DNA of 64,000 bases from Akkermansia muciniphila (GTDB taxonomy: Bacteria; Verrucomicrobiota; Verrucomicrobiia; Verrucomicrobiales; Akkermansiaceae), in assembly GCF_030848305.1 (NCBI RefSeq), contig NZ_CP114598.1, positions 806,001 to 870,000 of the forward strand, written 5' to 3'. The notes beneath the pieces are model-generated. The model had not been told where the DNA came from. It worked only from the letters and a program-made list of their open reading frames with translations, and ran no database searches. Shown here piece after piece: positions 44,254 to 53,859 of this stretch. Positions within the stretch are counted from its first letter, which is position 1, and each line of letters opens with the position of its first letter. The position numbers and the translations under genes were made by a program.

Positions 44254-45009
44254 TTAATCAAGCTGCTCAAGGATTTCTTCCGCCACATCGAAATTGGAGA
44301 AGACATTCAGCGCGTCATCATAGTCGTCCAGCGCTTCATACAGGCGCAGGGCGGCTTTCGCCGTTTCCAGATCATTAATCACGGAAGCATTCTGCGCCAC
44401 GGAAATCAGCTTCATGGAAATCACCGTATGTCCGGCTTCCCGCAGGGCGGCGCACACGTTATTCAACTCCGTTGGGCTCGTAACAAACACCCATTCATTG
44501 TCGGAATCACCCTGTTCCACATCATCCGCGCCGCATTCCAGCGCCAGATCCATTGCGGAATCCTCCGTAAGGCCTTCCGCCATAATGCGGGCCTCTCCCT
44601 TGCGTTCAAACTGGTAAGCCACGGAACCGGGGGTGCCGATGCTGCCTCCGTTTTTGGTGAACAGGGTGCGCAGCTCGGAAGCGGAACGGTTCGTGTTGTC
44701 CGTTGCCACTTCAATCAGGAAAGCCGTACCAGAGGGGCCGTAGCCTTCATAAGTAATCTCCTGGATAGTAGCTCCCCCCAGTTCCCCGGTGCCCTTCTTG
44801 ATGGCGCGTTCGATATTTTCCTTGGGGGTGGACACGGCCTTGGCCCCGTCAATGGCGGCGCGCAGGCGCGGATTCAGATCAGGATCTCCGCCGCCGCTCT
44901 TGGCAGCCAGCATGATTTCATGGGCAAAGCGGGCAAAAACCTTACCCTTCTTGGCATCTTCCTTAGCCTTAACGTACTTGATCTTAGACCATTTATTATG
45001 TCCTGACAT
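44254..45009 (-). CDS. yebC: YebC/PmpR-family regulatory protein
   Basis: The 251-residue protein starts at the ATG at 45009, which gives the universal N-terminus MSGHNKWSKIKYVKAKEDAKKGKVFARFAHEI. Later motifs are NPRLRAAIDGAKAVSTPKENIERAIKKGTGE, YEGYGPSGTAFLIE and GSVAYQFERKG. This family is annotated as a transcriptional regulator, and some members act on translation of proline-rich stretches. The in-frame upstream extension to 45057 has no family sequence. It lies 51 bases upstream of rho on the same strand, and the two may be transcribed together. Confidence 0.93.
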   Translation of the reverse strand: MSGHNKWSKIKYVKAKEDAKKGKVFARFAHEIMLAAKSGGGDPDLNPRLRAAIDGAKAVSTPKENIERAIKKGTGELGGATIQEITYEGYGPSGTAFLIEVATDNTNRSASELRTLFTKNGGSIGTPGSVAYQFERKGEARIMAEGLTEDSAMDLALECGADDVEQGDSDNEWVFVTSPTELNNVCAALREAGHTVISMKLISVAQNASVINDLETAKAALRLYEALDDYDDALNVFSNFDVAEEILEQLD

Positions 45010-45399
45010 AGAATTGGGAATAATAGTAAGTGTAGGTGAAAAGAGAAAAACTAACAAGTGGAACTGTTCTTCAACCCGGGCAACACATTGTCATTTGCAA
45101 ATACCACGCAGGAAGGGAATCAGGGTGCGGCCATCCGTAAATACGCTACAGGTACCGGATACTCTGCCGGGGAACATGCCGCGTGCTCTCAGGAGCTCCG
45201 GCTACCGCTTGGCAGTCACTCTCAACACACGCAAAATAACGTATTCCCCAGCATTGGCAATACTTTTTTAGGTCACGGCGACCGGCTGCTTTCAGAACTA
45301 TCTCCTTCTGCCTTCAATGAATTTTTAATATATTTTGATTATTTAAAATAATAACTGCTATTTTTTTAATAGTGGAAATAAAAAAATATATCCGCGCAG
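45010..45399. other. Intergenic region, no supported gene
   Basis: This part of the gap between yebC and the cation-efflux gene is AT-rich toward the right. A plus-strand open frame of 97 codons (45058-45351) has no recognisable family and weak composition; it may be a remnant. No clear promoter pair was found. Confidence 0.45.
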
Positions 45400-45520
45400 C
45401 AGGCTCTTATTATGCCGTCCTGCCCCGATGATGAAGGGGGTGATTCCGTCATGGGTCAGAGCCTAAGTTTTAACGCCGCCTCTGTTATCATTGACTAAGA
45501 AAGGGAGGCGGGCTTAGATG
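45400..45520 (+). promoter_or_regulatory. Possible structured 5' leader upstream of the cation-efflux gene
   Basis: GGCTCT (45402-45407) can close on AGAGCC (45458-45463), enclosing a CCCC/GGGG hairpin (about 45423-45439). A second stem forms from CGCCTC (45477-45482) and GAGGCG (45505-45510), flanked by CTAAG and CTTAG. The arrangement suggests a multi-stem leader with an expression platform just before a metal-efflux gene. I could not match it to yybP-ykoY, NiCo or another known metal riboswitch. Confidence 0.35.
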
Positions 45521-45546
45521 TGCTCTTCTTTCTTTTCCCCTGTCTT

Positions 45547-46965
45547 ATGGAACAAGCAGCGCACCAGGAAAAATCACATGCGGCCCTTTCCTCCGTCCTG
45601 TGGTCCGCCTTTTTGACGGTCATCAAGCTCTGGGCCGGCATTGTAACCGGCAGCCTCGGCATTATTTCCGAGGCGCTGCACAGCGGGTTGGACCTGATGG
45701 CGGCGGCCATGACTTTTTACGCCGTAAAAGTGGCGTCCCGCCCTGCGGATGAAAGCCACCCCTACGGGCACGAGAAGGTGGAGAATCTGTCCGCCCTGGC
45801 TGAAACAGCCCTCCTTTTAGTCACTTGCGCCTGGATTGTCTGGGAGGCCGTGGACCGGCTGTTTTACAACGAGACGGAGATTACCCTCACCTGGTGGGCT
45901 TTTGCCGTCGTGGCCGTTTCCCTGCTGGTGGACGTGAACCGTTCCGCCATGCTCCGCCGGGTAGCCAAAAAGCACAAGAGCCAGGCCCTGGAAGCGGATG
46001 CACTTCATTTCACCACGGACATCTGGTCTTCCGCAGTCGTGCTCCTGGGTCTTTTCTGCATATGGCTGTCTCATCTGATTCCCGCAGAATCAGCTTGGCA
46101 CGGCCTGCTGGAGAAGGCGGACGCCATTGCGGCCCTGTTTGTGGCGGCTCTGGTTTGTTCCGTGGCTTTCGGCCTTGCCAAACGCTCCATTCACGCCCTG
46201 ATGGACGGAGGTTCTTCCTCCCTGACGCAGCAGGTGCTGGACGCCATGAAAAAGAATGCCCCGGATTATCCGGTCAAACGCATCCGCCTGCGCGACGGCG
46301 GCGCGCGCATCTTCGTAGAGCTGGACGTAGAAGCGCCTGCGGAACTGCACGTGGACGACGCCCATGACGTGGCGGAATCCATTGAAAACATTGTAAAGCA
46401 TGAATTGCCGGAAGCGGATGTCATCGTTCATATCGAACCGGCGCGGGGGAATCCTTCCCATATGGAACCGGATATGATTATCCACCGGCTGGCCTTGCGC
46501 CACCACGTCCGCATTCACGGTTTTTATGCAAGCCACGGCAAACATGCCCCCTGTTATTTCATGGATGTGGAAATTCCTGCGGATTGGCCTCTGGAACGCG
46601 GTTACCAGGTGGTGGAGGCTTTCAGGAATTCCGTTCTGCATGAGCTCAAGCCGGAGAAAGTAATTTGCCGCATTGAACCGGATTGCCGCGACATGGAAAC
46701 AAACGCCATTACGGAACAAGTTTCTCCGGAGGAAGTATGCCTGAAGGTAAATCTCATTCTCCAGCAGCACGGGAACATCCGCAAGGTTCTCAAGCTGGAC
46801 CTGACTAGGGAGGACAATTTCCCGACCTTGATCTGCGTATGTTCCGTGGATGCCGCCCTGACTATTAGGAAATGCCACCAGATCGCCTCACAGCTGGAAA
46901 ACCAGATAGAAAACGCACTGCACCACCTGGGACGCGTTACCGTCATTCTTAAACCGTCCAAATAG
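45547..46965 (+). CDS. Cation diffusion facilitator family transporter with extended C-terminus
   Basis: The first 300 residues form a standard CDF exporter with six membrane helices: HSGLDLMAAAMTFYAVKVASRPADESHPYGHEKVENLSALAET gives the metal-binding pattern, with a second site at HFTTDIWSSAVVLLG. These proteins exchange Zn, Fe, Co, Cd or Mn for protons. The cytoplasmic ferredoxin-like domain (VKRIRLRDGGARIFVELDVEAP... VIVHIEPARG) is followed by about 170 extra residues that look like a second and third copy of that fold (MDVEIPADWPLERGYQVVEAF ... VICRIEPD; EVCLKVNLILQQHG). Start 45547 is favoured; an upstream in-frame codon at 45520 lacks family sequence. Total 472 residues, against about 300 usual. 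Confidence 0.88.
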   Translation: MEQAAHQEKSHAALSSVLWSAFLTVIKLWAGIVTGSLGIISEALHSGLDLMAAAMTFYAVKVASRPADESHPYGHEKVENLSALAETALLLVTCAWIVWEAVDRLFYNETEITLTWWAFAVVAVSLLVDVNRSAMLRRVAKKHKSQALEADALHFTTDIWSSAVVLLGLFCIWLSHLIPAESAWHGLLEKADAIAALFVAALVCSVAFGLAKRSIHALMDGGSSSLTQQVLDAMKKNAPDYPVKRIRLRDGGARIFVELDVEAPAELHVDDAHDVAESIENIVKHELPEADVIVHIEPARGNPSHMEPDMIIHRLALRHHVRIHGFYASHGKHAPCYFMDVEIPADWPLERGYQVVEAFRNSVLHELKPEKVICRIEPDCRDMETNAITEQVSPEEVCLKVNLILQQHGNIRKVLKLDLTREDNFPTLICVCSVDAALTIRKCHQIASQLENQIENALHHLGRVTVILKPSK

Positions 46966-47116
46966 AACAGCAGTGGAATGACTGTTACCGGATTCCCGTA
47001 AAAACATATTCCGAATCCGGAGGAAGGCGGGTTCAGCAAACGCTGCCGGCATGCGGAAGGAGCACGGGAGCGCTCCGGGCATGGACGTCTCCGCCCGAAC
47101 AAAGCGGAGCCAACAG

Positions 47117-48862
47117 TTATGAATGACCCGCAACGGAAACTCCGAGCCTTTCCCTGTCCAGCTCCGCACGAATGCGCAGGCGCTCGGAAACGATCTGTTC
47201 GTCGTCCGCGCCGCCTTCCCGCAGGAAATATTCCGCCATGGACAGGGCAACTTCCGATTCCGAGGAAAAAACCTGGGAAGCGCCGGCTTCCTTCAGAATA
47301 TCCACATCCCTCATGTACTTGGTATGAATCATCACATCAATATGAGGGTTGAGATCCAGAGCCACGCCTACTATTTCCTTGGCATTCGGAATGGAAGCGG
47401 AGAGAATCAGGCTTTCCGCATATTCAATGCCCGCATGGCGCAGAATTTCCCGCTGGCTGGCATCCCCGTAAACAATGTCCCCTCCCTGTTCCCGTATAGC
47501 GGTAACCGTGTCTATGTTCATTTCCACGATGACGACTTCCACCCCGTTGTCATTCAGTATCCTTTTAAGGATGCGCCCCGTGGGGCCAAACCCTACCAGC
47601 ACTACGCGCCGCGCATCCGTTGACGGGAGCGCCAGGCTGTTCACGCCTCCCAGGTCCGCAAGGCCGACGCCGCGCTTTTGCAGCCATTTGACTGCAGGCC
47701 CAATCTGCCGGTACAGGATGGGATTTAAGGAAATGGAGACAACCGCCGCCAGAATGATGGCCTGATTGGCATCCGGAGGCAGGATGTTGTACATGAGGCC
47801 TATTCCGGCGAGAATGAAGGAAAATTCACCCACTTGCGCCAGGGCCACGGATACGCTCAGCGCCAGCGGCACCGGCCGTCTCAGACAGCGGACAACCACA
47901 TAAGCCGCCAGCGGCTTGCCGATCATCACCACCCCCAACGTTGCCAAGGCCAGAGGCCAGCAATCCCCCACGGACATCGGGTCAAACATCATCCCCACGG
48001 AAACAAAGAAGAGAACCGCAAAAGCATCCCTCATCAACATGGCTTCCGCCGCCGCGCGCGCGCAGAAGTCCGACTGCCCTACAACCATCCCCGCCAAAAA
48101 CGCCCCCAAAACCATGGAAGCGCCAAAAAATTCCGCGGAGCATACCGCCACGCCCAGCGCAATGACCAGCACAGCCAGCGTAAACAAGTCGCGCGCGCCC
48201 GTCCGCGCCACGTACCGCAGCACCAGCGGAATGACTTTTTTCCCGGCAAACAGCGTCAGGGCCACCAGCAGCGCCAGCTTAACGAACATCCAGCCAAGCC
48301 CGGAAAGAATGCCGCCCCAGTCTCCGGCGCCGCTCTGGCGCGCTTCCATCACGGCGGGGATAAGAACCAGAAGCAGAATGGTAAACAGGTCTTCCACCAC
48401 CAGCCATCCCAAGGCCACATGACCGCCGGGCGTATGGAGGTTCTGGTTGTCTTCCAGCACCCGCGTCAGCACCACGGTACTCGCCACGGAAATCGCCATG
48501 CCAAACACCAGCCCGGAAATCGTGGACCATCCGAACATCCACCCGACCAGCACACCCAGCACGGTAGCCACGGATATCTGGACAACCGCTCCCGGCACGG
48601 CCACTTTTTGCACGGCAATCAAATCCTTCAAATGGAAATGGAGCCCCACCCCGAACATCAGCAGAATAACGCCCAGCTCCGCGAATTGTTCCACCGTGTG
48701 GGAATCCGCAACAAATCCCGGCGAGTACGGACCAACCACCACTCCGGCCAGCAGATAGCCCACCAGCGGGGATAAATGCAGTTTTCTGGCAATAAGGCCG
48801 AAAAGAAGGGCAGCGGTCAATCCGCCGACAAAAGTGAGAATGAGACTGAAATCGTGATCCAT
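47117..48862 (-). CDS. Kef/CPA2-type potassium/proton antiporter with TrkA-N domain (YbaL-like)
   Basis: The 581-residue protein has about 12 membrane helices beginning MDHDFSLILTFVGGLTAALLFGL, with LSPLVGYLLAGVVVGPYSPGF and GVILLMFGVGLHFHLKDL. The catalytic-type helix is SVASTVVLTRVLEDN with LGWLVVEDLFTI. A cytoplasmic RCK/TrkA-N domain follows (VVLVGFGPTGRILKRILNDNGVEVVIVEMNIDTV, ILRHAGIEYAESLILSAS), which binds NAD(H) and gates the channel. This is the layout of YbaL/RosB-like antiporters. It stands alone, with about 500 bases of AT-rich sequence upstream. Confidence 0.9.
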   Translation of the reverse strand: MDHDFSLILTFVGGLTAALLFGLIARKLHLSPLVGYLLAGVVVGPYSPGFVADSHTVEQFAELGVILLMFGVGLHFHLKDLIAVQKVAVPGAVVQISVATVLGVLVGWMFGWSTISGLVFGMAISVASTVVLTRVLEDNQNLHTPGGHVALGWLVVEDLFTILLLVLIPAVMEARQSGAGDWGGILSGLGWMFVKLALLVALTLFAGKKVIPLVLRYVARTGARDLFTLAVLVIALGVAVCSAEFFGASMVLGAFLAGMVVGQSDFCARAAAEAMLMRDAFAVLFFVSVGMMFDPMSVGDCWPLALATLGVVMIGKPLAAYVVVRCLRRPVPLALSVSVALAQVGEFSFILAGIGLMYNILPPDANQAIILAAVVSISLNPILYRQIGPAVKWLQKRGVGLADLGGVNSLALPSTDARRVVLVGFGPTGRILKRILNDNGVEVVIVEMNIDTVTAIREQGGDIVYGDASQREILRHAGIEYAESLILSASIPNAKEIVGVALDLNPHIDVMIHTKYMRDVDILKEAGASQVFSSESEVALSMAEYFLREGGADDEQIVSERLRIRAELDRERLGVSVAGHS

Positions 48863-49369
48863 ACGCGCGTGACAGGGATAAGGGGTATCTTTAACCGTCG
48901 AGTCGTTTTTACGCTATCGCGTTTTATTTGCCCTCACAAGAACGCATTACGCCGCATGGAAATGCAGTCGCACTTTTTACATGAAAAAATGACCCCGGCA
49001 AATTTTCACCATATTCTATTTGCGACCGCTCCCAATTGCATTTTCCCACACGGGATTCCTATCAAACGTGTTCATAAATTTTCGTCCTGTTCACCCTCGT
49101 GAATCTGTCGGGCCATTGTCCTGCACTGGAGGCCGGACAAACGGCCATGCATCGCCATCGGAAACCTTTACATCCCGTTTCCGGATAACGGAAATGATCC
49201 GGCGGCCCGGAAAAAATCAAACCAGGAACGGCGGCCGGCCAGATGCCTTCGTTCTTGTATTCGGATATGCTCTACGCCCGCATGACGGAATTGGGAAGAA
49301 TTTGCAAAATTATATCTGGATTTTCCATGAATTAATTTATTTTATATTGGAAATAATTGTTTTTAATCT
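48863..49369. other. AT-rich intergenic region between divergent genes
   Basis: These 507 bases separate the antiporter gene (minus) from the hypothetical protein gene (plus). The right end is AT-rich and probably carries the promoter for the plus-strand gene, but I found no good -35/-10 pair. No tRNA, repeat or terminator was seen. Confidence 0.5.
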
Positions 49370-50032
49370 ATGCCTGAAGATGCCATATTCAAGGAGCTGT
49401 GGAACCTTCTCAAGAAGGAAATGGCCATAGGAGACGCCCCACTCCAGCAAAAACTGGAACAGTTCATTTTCCGCCAATACGGCCGGGCGGTCCTGGCGCA
49501 TTATATCAAAGCCCTTTCAGCCCTGGAACTCAGCCGCCATTTCTACCTGCGGTTCCGCAGGAGGAGCCGTTCCGTCACGGAGCCCATTCTCTACTGGACC
49601 GTGCTTGCGGAAACAACCATCCACATGACGCTGGAAGGGGTAAAAGACATGCACCCCTTCATCTCCCTTCCGGCATGCGCCGGCGCACCCTTCCAGCTCG
49701 ACATGTTGAAAGACTGCTACCTTCTTTATTTGAGGGACCGGGAATATCCCTGCTGGCCGCGGGCCTCCCGCAGAAGACGCATCATCCGGAATAAATGGAA
49801 CGCTCCGGAGCTGGAAGCCTCCTATTTCCCCCGGTTGTGCCGGAACAGCACGGACCGCCATTATGCCAACATGATGCATATTCTGCTGGAAGAAATACTG
49901 CATGCCTTGATTACCCTCCGCCAACTCAGGAACCACGGAAGGAGCCTGCTGGAATTCAGAAGAAGACAGCACCCCCATTCTTCTCCGGGCGGCGTTCCGC
50001 CGCCATCCCTCCGTCCGCAGCGCCCTTCGTAA
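49370..50032 (+). CDS. Hypothetical Arg-rich protein
   Basis: I recognise no family in this 220-residue product. It is predicted mostly helical, with no signal peptide or clear membrane helix, and two Arg-rich patches (YLRFRRRSRSVTEPILYW and RASRRRRIIRNKW) that suggest nucleic-acid or membrane binding. The C-terminal 30 residues are Pro/Ser/His/Arg-rich and probably disordered. The start codon is AT-rich and lacks a Shine-Dalgarno motif. It has no functional neighbours: a divergent antiporter gene upstream and convergent queA downstream. Confidence 0.55.
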   Translation: MPEDAIFKELWNLLKKEMAIGDAPLQQKLEQFIFRQYGRAVLAHYIKALSALELSRHFYLRFRRRSRSVTEPILYWTVLAETTIHMTLEGVKDMHPFISLPACAGAPFQLDMLKDCYLLYLRDREYPCWPRASRRRRIIRNKWNAPELEASYFPRLCRNSTDRHYANMMHILLEEILHALITLRQLRNHGRSLLEFRRRQHPHSSPGGVPPPSLRPQRPS

Positions 50033-50092
50033 AACAGGCTTTAACAAACATCCGCACTTTTTCCAAAAGATATTTGAAAAACCGCCGGGATG

Positions 50093-51082
50093 TTACAGAA
50101 TCAGCATGCAGTCTCCGTAGGAAAAAAATCTGTACCGTTCCCGGATAGCTTCCAGATAGGCTTTCATGATCAGTTCCTTGCCCGCGAAAGCGCTGACAAG
50201 CATCAGCAGCGTGCTCTGCGGCAAATGGAAATTCGTGATCAGGGCGTCCACCACCTTGTAGTTGTAGGGAGGATAGATGAAGATGTTCGTTGAACCGGCG
50301 CACTCCCTCAACGGCAGACCCTCTGCCGCCGCCACATGTTCCAGCACCCGCACGCTGGTGGTGCCCACGGCAATGACCCTTCTGGCGTTATTGACCGCCC
50401 GGGCGGCGGCTTCAGGAAGAAAAAAATGCTCCGTGTGCATCTGATGGTCTTCAATCCTGTCCGCCTTGACGGGACGGAATGTTCCCACGCCCACATGCAG
50501 GGTCAAAAAATCATGAGGGACGGACGCCAGCAGCTCCGGCGTGAAATGCAGCCCGGCCGTAGGGGCGGCAATGGCCCCTTCATGTCTGGCGTAAACGGTC
50601 TGATAACGCTCCTTGTCGGAGGGGTCGCTTTCCCGGTTCATGTAATGGGGAAGAGCCAGGCGGCCGTATTTTTCCTCATCCACTTCCCGGTCAAACCGGA
50701 TGAGGCGGTATCCCTCCCCATCAATGTCTTCCACGATGCCTACCGCCTCCCCGATGGCAACCGTACGCCCGAGCTTCATTTTGCGGCCGGGACGCACCAT
50801 GCACTTCCATAAGAGGGGATTAAGCGCCTCTGCGCGCACTACTTCAATGGAACCGTCGTTGGAAAAATATCTTGCCGGAACCACCCTGGTGTCATTCAGG
50901 ATAAAATGATCCCCTTCCCGCACATACTCCGGCAAATCGCAAAAATGCCTGTGCTCAATCATGCCCGTATCCCGATGAATGACCATCATCCGGGACGCGG
51001 CGCGATCCGGAAGGGGACGGTCCGCTATCAGTTCTTCCGGCAGCGGATAATCAAAATCAATGGTGCGCACGGCCAAGTGCAT
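50093..51082 (-). CDS. queA: S-adenosylmethionine:tRNA ribosyltransferase-isomerase
   Basis: QueA transfers the ribosyl part of SAM to preQ1-modified tRNA to give epoxyqueuosine. The 329-residue enzyme has [79 protein letters not shown] and [15 protein letters not shown]. All match family signatures. The ATG at 51082 is preferred to an in-frame GTG at 51088 because the family N-terminus follows directly. Queuosine genes queE and queA are both in this window but 8 kb apart. Confidence 0.94.
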   Translation of the reverse strand: MHLAVRTIDFDYPLPEELIADRPLPDRAASRMMVIHRDTGMIEHRHFCDLPEYVREGDHFILNDTRVVPARYFSNDGSIEVVRAEALNPLLWKCMVRPGRKMKLGRTVAIGEAVGIVEDIDGEGYRLIRFDREVDEEKYGRLALPHYMNRESDPSDKERYQTVYARHEGAIAAPTAGLHFTPELLASVPHDFLTLHVGVGTFRPVKADRIEDHQMHTEHFFLPEAAARAVNNARRVIAVGTTSVRVLEHVAAAEGLPLRECAGSTNIFIYPPYNYKVVDALITNFHLPQSTLLMLVSAFAGKELIMKAYLEAIRERYRFFSYGDCMLIL

Positions 51083-51175
51083 TGCCACGAATCCACTGAA
51101 AGGTCAATACCTTTAACCGCAGGTAACACAATTATATCTTTACCCCGCTTCGGCTCATATGGTATGGAAGGACAC

Positions 51176-52225
51176 ATGAACAACTTGCTGTCAGCAAACA
51201 TTTCCAACGCGACCGCCTGGGGAACAATTCTGGTCGTCGTCCTCGTCATCTTTCTGGTCATTTTCTTCGCCATCATCGCCAAATTCTTCAAAACATGGCT
51301 GCGCGCCCGTCTGGCAAAAGCGCCCGTCTCCATGAGCAACATGCTGGGGATGTGGCTCCGGAAAGTGCCCTACCCTCTGGTGGTGGACACCCGCATTACG
51401 GCCGCCAAAGCAGGTCTGGACATCAGTACGGATGAACTGGAAGCCCATTTTCTGGCCGGCGGTGACATTGTGGACTGCGTGCTCGCCCTGATTGCGGCGG
51501 AGAAGGCCGGCATCCCGCTGAGCTACGACCGCGCCTGCGCCATTGACTTGGCCGTGAAGGGCACCTCCAAAACCGTGCTGGAAGCCGTGCGCACCTCCAT
51601 TAATCCCCGGGTCATCGACTGCCCGAATCCCAGCTCCGGCCAAACGCGCCTGACGGCGGTGGCCCGTGACGGCATCGCGGTGGCGGTGCGCGCCCGCGTA
51701 ACGGTGCGCACCAACCTGGATCTCTTCGTAGGGGGCGCCACGGAAGAAACGGTAGTCGCCCGCGTTGGGGAAGGCATCGTTTCCGCCGTAGGTTCCGCCC
51801 CCTCCTACAAGGATGTTCTGGAAAAGCCGGAAGTGATCTCCCGCACCGTAAGCGACAAGGGGGTGGATGCCGCCACGGCGTTTGAAGTGCTTTCCATTGA
51901 TATTGCGGATGTGGACGTAGCCGGCAACGTGGGCGCACGCCTCCAGGCCGAGCAGGCGGAAGCGGACAAACAAATCGCCCAGGCCAAAGCGGAAGTCCGC
52001 CGCGCCGCCGCCGTAGCCACGGAACAGGAAATGGCTGCAAAAACGCAGGAAATGCGCGCCAAGGTGGTGGAAGCGGAAGCACAGATTCCCATGGCCATGG
52101 CGGAAGCTTTCCGCAACGGCAATCTGGGAGTGCTGGACTACGCCCGTTACCAAAATGTGGTGGCTGATACTAAAATGAGAGATTCCATCGCCCAACCGGA
52201 TACTTCCCCCTCTTCCATCAAATAA
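51176..52225 (+). CDS. floA: Flotillin-like protein FloA
   Basis: FloA organises membrane microdomains. The 349-residue protein has one N-terminal membrane helix ([24 protein letters not shown]) followed by the UPF0365/flotillin-like domain ([91 protein letters not shown]) and a coiled-coil of Ala/Glu/Lys repeats near the C-terminus. It is one of the few genes here with a Shine-Dalgarno-like GGAAGGA 7 bases before its ATG at 51176. The usual companion NfeD/YqeZ gene is absent; a different small membrane protein follows. Confidence 0.92.
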   Translation: MNNLLSANISNATAWGTILVVVLVIFLVIFFAIIAKFFKTWLRARLAKAPVSMSNMLGMWLRKVPYPLVVDTRITAAKAGLDISTDELEAHFLAGGDIVDCVLALIAAEKAGIPLSYDRACAIDLAVKGTSKTVLEAVRTSINPRVIDCPNPSSGQTRLTAVARDGIAVAVRARVTVRTNLDLFVGGATEETVVARVGEGIVSAVGSAPSYKDVLEKPEVISRTVSDKGVDAATAFEVLSIDIADVDVAGNVGARLQAEQAEADKQIAQAKAEVRRAAAVATEQEMAAKTQEMRAKVVEAEAQIPMAMAEAFRNGNLGVLDYARYQNVVADTKMRDSIAQPDTSPSSIK

Positions 52226-52276
52226 ATTCCCCGGCTTCCGGAAAGGCAGGTTCTTTTTCGGAAGCCTTTATTCTTT

Positions 52277-52927
52277 ATGGATTTACCGGCATACATGCTC
52301 GCCTCCGGAGGTGACGACAATAGCTTGAAACTCTGGTTCTGGCTGATTGTCGGGGTGATTTTTCTCATCAAAAAAGTAATCGAATTGTTGAAACCGGATG
52401 AAAAGGATGAGGAACCGCCTGTTCCGAATACGGAGGACCATCATGAAAAACGCGTCAAGGAAGTTATTGCGGAAATGCGCCGGACCAAGCCGCAGCCGCG
52501 GCAAATCCAGCCGAATCAATCTGCTGCACCTTCCCGCGCACCGCGCCCCTCAGCCCCTTCTGTAGAGCTTCCCTCCCCCGCCGTGACCCGCAAAACACGG
52601 CAGACCCCGGCGCCAGAAGCCGCGCAACCTGTGGGAGCTGCCCGGCAGGCGGAGCAAAATGTACTGGAACGCTATGTGAAAGCTACGGAAGAAGCCCGGC
52701 AGTCCATCCACTCCCTTTCCGATGCGGAACAGGAAGCTCTGCAACGTTTGCAAAAGAGGGGGATGAAGGAATCTCAGCCTGGTTTTCTTCCGCCATCAGC
52801 CGCAGTGGAATCTCTTTCCCTGAAAAATTCCCTGCACCACTCCAACTCCCTGAAAGCGGCTGTTCTTTATCGGGAAATCCTTGGGAAACCCAGAGCCTTA
52901 CGAAGCGCTTCCTTCAGCGGCGAATAA
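52277..52927 (+). CDS. Small single-pass membrane protein downstream of floA
   Basis: The 216-residue protein has one membrane helix ([20 protein letters not shown], about 19-38) after a short outer segment, then a charged cytoplasmic part rich in Pro, Ala, Gln and Glu, with a helical segment ([35 protein letters not shown]). It has no recognised domain. Its position 51 bases after floA on the same strand suggests it is a FloA partner, perhaps replacing NfeD, but this is only context. Confidence 0.62.
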   Translation: MDLPAYMLASGGDDNSLKLWFWLIVGVIFLIKKVIELLKPDEKDEEPPVPNTEDHHEKRVKEVIAEMRRTKPQPRQIQPNQSAAPSRAPRPSAPSVELPSPAVTRKTRQTPAPEAAQPVGAARQAEQNVLERYVKATEEARQSIHSLSDAEQEALQRLQKRGMKESQPGFLPPSAAVESLSLKNSLHHSNSLKAAVLYREILGKPRALRSASFSGE

Positions 52928-53034
52928 AGCATGGCCTTTCTTCCCGGATTATGTGCCGGCCAGCCGTCATGCGCTCCCTTTCTATCCATTCTCCCTTGCC
53001 TGGAGAGGCAAGCAGAGGTACTTTCCATTCCGCA

Positions 53035-53817
53035 ATGACAGACACACCTTTGCAGATAGCCGGACGCCAGTTTACCTCCCGCCTGATGATGGGAACGGGG
53101 AAATTTTCTTCCAATGAGAGCATGAGAGAAGCTCTGGAAGCCTCCGGCTCCCAAATTGTGACGGTGGCTCTGCGCCGGGCGGATCTGACGGGATCCCACG
53201 ATCCCGCCGCCAATATTCTGGATTTCATTGATCCGGAAAAATACCTCCTGCTCCCCAACACCAGCGGAGCGACTACGGCAGAAGAAGCCGTGCGCCTGGC
53301 GCGTCTGGCGGCAACAGCCGGACTGCCCAACTGGATCAAGCTGGAGATCCACCCGGACGCCCAGTATCTGATGCCGGATCCCATTGAAACGCTGAAAGCA
53401 GCGGAAATTCTGGTCAGGGAAGGCTTCACCGTGCTTCCCTACATTAATGCGGACCCCGTGCTGGCCAAACGCCTCCAGGAAGCCGGAGCGGCGGCCGTCA
53501 TGCCTCTTGGCGCCCCCATCGGCACCAATAAGGGAGTTCTGACCCGGGAATTGATTAACATCATCATTGAACAGGCTGTTGTCCCCGTGGTGGTGGACGC
53601 CGGGCTGGGAGCGCCCAGCCACGCGGCGGAAGCTCTGGAAATGGGCGCGGATGCCGTGCTCATCAATACGGCTATCGCCGCCTCCGGCTCTCCCTCCGCC
53701 ATGGCGGAGGCATTCGCCCTGGCATGCCGGGCCGGACGCATGGCTTATCTGGCCGGCCTTCCCGCCGTTTCCTCCAAAGCCGCACCCACCAGCCCCCTGA
53801 CGTCCTTCCTGCATTAA
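53035..53817 (+). CDS. thiG: Thiazole synthase
   Basis: ThiG makes the thiazole phosphate of thiamine from deoxyxylulose 5-phosphate, dehydroglycine and ThiS-thiocarboxylate. The 260-residue TIM barrel has [40 protein letters not shown], the Schiff-base Lys102 in [42 protein letters not shown] and [30 protein letters not shown]. The ATG at 53035 begins the family N-terminus. Other thi genes and a TPP riboswitch are not seen nearby. A small hairpin (CTTGCC/GGCAAG, near 52994-53011) lies just upstream. Confidence 0.95.
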   Translation: MTDTPLQIAGRQFTSRLMMGTGKFSSNESMREALEASGSQIVTVALRRADLTGSHDPAANILDFIDPEKYLLLPNTSGATTAEEAVRLARLAATAGLPNWIKLEIHPDAQYLMPDPIETLKAAEILVREGFTVLPYINADPVLAKRLQEAGAAAVMPLGAPIGTNKGVLTRELINIIIEQAVVPVVVDAGLGAPSHAAEALEMGADAVLINTAIAASGSPSAMAEAFALACRAGRMAYLAGLPAVSSKAAPTSPLTSFLH

Positions 53818-53859
53818 AAAGGCCGGAAAAGGGCCCCGGTTTTCTCCCTCACCTGCGGC

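Noticed and set aside
45058-45351. 97-codon plus-strand frame between yebC and the cation-efflux gene
   Set aside because: It has no recognised family, no start context and ends in AT-rich sequence; it may be a remnant but is not supported as a gene.
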